Origin: BA4 sp044376575 | GTDB lineage: Bacteria; Bacteroidota; Bacteroidia; CAIKAF01 | DNA length: 64,000 bases | Assembly: GCA_044376575.1 (NCBI GenBank) | Contig: JBILKR010000008.1 | Span: 31,351 to 95,350, forward strand | Direction: 5' to 3' | Part shown: positions 61,487 to 64,000 of the stretch, piece after piece | Position numbering within the stretch: the first letter of the stretch is position 1 | Layout of the letters: every line of letters starts with the position of its first letter | Notes under the pieces: model-generated | What the model was told of the DNA's origin: nothing | The model's input: only the letters and a program-made list of their open reading frames with translations | The model's database searches: none | Program-made: the position numbers and the translations under genes

Positions 61487-62482
61487 ATGAGAGTATTCAT
61501 TCTATCTTTATCAATTTACTTAATTTCAAGTAATATTTCTTATGCACAAGTGGGTATTGGAACCAATACGCCCAATGCTTCCGCGCAATTGGAGGTGAGC
61601 GCTACCAGTAAAGGAATTTTATTCCCACGTATGACCTCCGTTCAGCGGACAAGCATTTCATCGCCCGCTATGGGATTGTATGTGTGGGATACCGATACAA
61701 AGTCGTTGTGGTTTTATAATGGATCTGTTTGGGTAAATACGGTAACCGAAGCAACTTTTGGTGATGTAAAATCTGGTTTTCAAACCACCGATCATTCCGG
61801 ATGGATTAAACTGGATGGCAGAGCCGTAAATACGCTTACTGCAAGCCAGCAGACTATTGCAGTGTCTTTAGGATTTAATTCAAATTTACCGGATGCATCC
61901 ACTTCTTATTTAGTACAAAATGGTAATAGTATGGGCGCGGTAAGTGGAGCAAATACAGTAACTCTTTCTCAGAGCAATCTGCCTAATGTAAACTTTACTG
62001 GGACGGCGGCATCGGCTGGAGATCATACGCATTCAACAGATCCGGCATCATTTAATAGTGGGGTCGCCGGGTGGCATGACCATTGGGTTGATCCTCCATC
62101 TACATGGACTTCAACCAATGGATGGCATGGTCATGGTAGTAATGCTTCAGGAGGGAATGGCCCGGGTCTCCAATATCAAGATGGAACATGGACACCAACA
62201 AGTTATGACAATTATGACATTGGTGTTGAAGATAACATGGCTTACACATTAGCACTTCAAATATATGGAAACGGAGATCATGCGCACACTGTTGATATTT
62301 CCGGATTCTGGGCCAGTGGCAATGGCAATCACTCACATACGATAGACGTTCCTGCTACCACTTCTTCAACTAACGGAGCTCATACACACACCGTGAGCGT
62401 TGCCTCCGGAGGTTCTGCAACACCTGTGAACATTACTCCAAAGAGTTTATCAGTAAATATGTTTGTTTATCTCGGTCAATAA
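61487..62482 (+). CDS. Secreted phage-tail-fibre/collar-like protein with HxH motifs, copy 3
   Basis: 331 residues. Signal peptide to about SYAQ; N-terminus VGIGTNTPNASAQLEVSATS differs more from the other two. Collar-like GDVKSGFQTTDHSGWIKLDG. Its central cassette (DHTHSTDPASFNSGVAGWHD, then HWVDPPSTWTSTNGWHGHG) is very close to that of copy 1, also at DNA level, with six HxH motifs. Ends ATPVNITPKSLSVNMFVYL. 10 bp after copy 2. Probably exported to the cell surface as a trimeric fibre; partner unknown. Confidence 0.8.
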   Translation: MRVFILSLSIYLISSNISYAQVGIGTNTPNASAQLEVSATSKGILFPRMTSVQRTSISSPAMGLYVWDTDTKSLWFYNGSVWVNTVTEATFGDVKSGFQTTDHSGWIKLDGRAVNTLTASQQTIAVSLGFNSNLPDASTSYLVQNGNSMGAVSGANTVTLSQSNLPNVNFTGTAASAGDHTHSTDPASFNSGVAGWHDHWVDPPSTWTSTNGWHGHGSNASGGNGPGLQYQDGTWTPTSYDNYDIGVEDNMAYTLALQIYGNGDHAHTVDISGFWASGNGNHSHTIDVPATTSSTNGAHTHTVSVASGGSATPVNITPKSLSVNMFVYLGQ

Positions 62483-62499
62483 TTTCAAAGAAATATATA

Positions 62500-64000
62500 A
62501 TGAAAAATTTTTTACTTTTTCTTCTATTAATTACCGCAACATCACGATTATTTTCACAGAGCATTGTGTCTACCAGCAATGATACAATTTTTGTGATGCC
62601 GGGAACAGTAATATCCAGTGAATCTGGTACTAAACTGGATGGTTCTTCTACAAACTATTATTCCTTACCTTACGGAAACAATCTTTATGATGTGGCGCCA
62701 TATTCTAAAAGGGTACTGATGAACAATTCCAATGCCATTTATGAGGTGCGAAATGTCCCCAATGCTTTAAATGCTGATTTTTTTACAGATGTCACTTACG
62801 CTTCACAGCCAATCGTAGCAGATCTTTCTATTCAAAATGCAAACACCACTGCAAACTATCAGCTAAAAATATCACAGGTTTCACATCCCGGATACAATGA
62901 TATTCCGGTGGAATGGATAGTTACTCGCAGCGGTGCCGCGCCCTCTAATATGCATAACCTAATTTTTAAATGGGGAAATGCACTTGAACAGAATCAAATT
63001 CCTGTGAAAAGACTCTATGTTTTTAATAATACAACCAATACATGGACACCACTTCCAAGTATTAATACTACGGTTGATGAAATCAACAATACTCTTGTTT
63101 ACAGTGGTTATCAGGGAGCGCTGAATAATACCCGTTTTATGATTGGCGGTGCAGTCCCCACAGTCACCTTAACAGGTAGTTTCAATACATTTTTCAGATG
63201 TCCCGGATCTCCAAGTACTACGCAGAGTTTCCTGGTAGAAGCGCAGAATGTTTTGAATAGCATTACACTGAATGCACCGCCCAACTTTGAAGTTTCATTA
63301 ATTCCTCAAGGACCATTCACCAGCTCGTTGGTTTTTAATCCTTCCGGTAACAATGTGGGTCCAATAGTTGCATATATTCGTGTAGCCGCAAATGCAACAG
63401 CTTCCGGAACCTATAACCTTATCGCCAATTATCAGGATTTGTATTTTGGTAATGTTGCTGATACACTCGTTGTTATTAGTGTTAATGATAATGTAAATCC
63501 GACGATTACTGCTCCGGCAAGTATGATAGTGAATGCGAATGTAAGTTGCCAGTCTGCAAGTGTGTCGCTCGGCTCTCCAATTACTTCAGACAACTGTTCT
63601 GTAGCCAGTGTAACAAATGATGCTCCGGCAACGTTCCCGTCAGGAACCACGACAGTAACCTGGACAGTAACAGATGGCTCAGGCAATACAGCTACCGCGA
63701 CACAAACAGTAACTGTAATAGACAATATAAATCCAACGATAACTGCACCATCGAATGTAACAGCGAGTGCGAATGCAAGCTGTCAGGCAACAAGTGTAAC
63801 CTTGGGGACACCAACAATATCAGACAACTGTGCTGGAGCAACTGTAACAAACAATGCCCCAGCAACATTCCCGTTAGGAGTAACCACGGTAACGTGGACG
63901 GTAACAGACGGCTCAGGCAATACAGCCACCGCGACACAAACCGTAACGGTGAATGACAATACAAATCCTACGATTACAGCACCATCGAATGTAACGGTGA
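62500..64000 (+). CDS. HYR-repeat secreted protein, 3' end outside window
   Basis: The frame is open from ATG 62500 to the window end (500 codons, no stop). Signal peptide MKNFLLFLLLITATSRLFSQ. Residues ~21-320 form a beta-rich region with no recognised family; FNTFFRCPGSPSTTQSF begins a domain often seen before HYR arrays. From 63487 HYR-type modules repeat: NPTITAPASMIVNANVSCQ, DNCSVASVTNDAPATFP, TVTWTVTDGSGNTATATQTV, with two conserved Cys. The first two modules are complete and a third begins at 63955. Probably a long surface or adhesion protein, likely with a sorting domain further on. Confidence 0.85.
   Translation, partial: MKNFLLFLLLITATSRLFSQSIVSTSNDTIFVMPGTVISSESGTKLDGSSTNYYSLPYGNNLYDVAPYSKRVLMNNSNAIYEVRNVPNALNADFFTDVTYASQPIVADLSIQNANTTANYQLKISQVSHPGYNDIPVEWIVTRSGAAPSNMHNLIFKWGNALEQNQIPVKRLYVFNNTTNTWTPLPSINTTVDEINNTLVYSGYQGALNNTRFMIGGAVPTVTLTGSFNTFFRCPGSPSTTQSFLVEAQNVLNSITLNAPPNFEVSLIPQGPFTSSLVFNPSGNNVGPIVAYIRVAANATASGTYNLIANYQDLYFGNVADTLVVISVNDNVNPTITAPASMIVNANVSCQSASVSLGSPITSDNCSVASVTNDAPATFPSGTTTVTWTVTDGSGNTATATQTVTVIDNINPTITAPSNVTASANASCQATSVTLGTPTISDNCAGATVTNNAPATFPLGVTTVTWTVTDGSGNTATATQTVTVNDNTNPTITAPSNVTV
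63487..64000 (+). repeat. 234-bp tandem HYR repeat
   Basis: Units begin at 63487, 63721 and 63955, each exactly 234 bp (78 residues) after the last, starting with codons for DN.NPTITAP. The DNA is highly similar between units with mostly synonymous changes. The array continues past the window. Confidence 0.88.

Noticed and set aside
59501..62482. Prophage or phage remnant
   Set aside because: The fibre-like proteins have signal peptides and no other phage gene, integrase or att site is visible within the window.
63432..63964. Two minus-strand ORFs opposite the HYR region
   Set aside because: They are shadows of the repetitive plus-strand frame that runs from 62500 to the window end.

Overview
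The window looks like a chromosomal segment of a low-GC, Gram-negative member of the Bacteroidota, probably a free-living aerobe. Evidence: at least five secreted proteins end in a type IX secretion (T9SS) sorting domain; upstream regions carry the Bacteroidota -7 promoter element TAnnTTTG instead of clear Shine-Dalgarno sites; menaquinone is made through a men cluster; and the families present (Porin_10-type porin, DUF5777 barrel, RMD1/DUF155, homogentisate pathway, tig-clpP-clpX) are typical of the phylum. No prophage, transposase, integrase or CRISPR array was seen.

Layout. 1-2.5 kb: end of a T9SS cargo protein and an M43 metalloprotease. 2.5-7.6 kb: menF-menD-menB-menA and a small exported protein (menaquinone). 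7.6-11.2 kb, minus strand: tRNA-Leu, tig, clpP, clpX (protein quality control). 11.2-12.2 kb: a long AT-rich leader and a histone-H1-like Lys/Ala/Pro repeat protein. 12.2-17.3 kb: a degenerate PhoD paralogue, a T9SS-exported alpha/beta hydrolase, an ABC-F protein and a voltage-gated-type K+ channel. 17.3-29 kb: porin, collagen-repeat protein, a YhcH-RdgB fusion, a catalytic PhoD-like lipoprotein, an FG-GAP/UnbV T9SS protein and a five-haem T9SS protein. 29-37 kb: an SDR, tyrS, RMD1 family protein, enoyl-CoA hydratase and a 1226-residue sensor kinase. 37.2-40.3 kb: a periplasmic cluster (two haem lipoproteins, an OB-fold protein with a probable ATT start, a YceI lipocalin and a DUF5777 barrel). 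40.3-48.2 kb, minus strand: nucleotide-sugar genes (rfbB, Wbp-like dehydrogenase/oxidoreductase/acetyltransferase/aminotransferase, ugd, uxs). 48.3-54.4 kb: barrel protein, Kdo transferase, hmgA-hpd (tyrosine degradation) and an isolated GT39-type transferase. 54.4-58 kb: an inactive/active M16 peptidase pair. 58.2-64 kb: an ECF sigma factor with a 4-TM partner, three tandem secreted phage-tail-fibre-like proteins with HxH motifs, and a HYR-repeat protein running off the end.

Most of the window is housekeeping plus cell-surface biology. Surface proteins are exported by T9SS or the general pathway, and the 40-48 kb cluster makes uronic-acid-type activated sugars that could serve surface polysaccharide or T9SS cargo anchoring. 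The less ordinary items are the tail-fibre-like trio, the YhcH-RdgB fusion, the PhoD pseudoenzyme, the haem/lipocalin/barrel cluster with its hidden OB-fold gene, and the T9SS-tagged multihaem protein. Functions are read from motifs and family memory; no database search was run.
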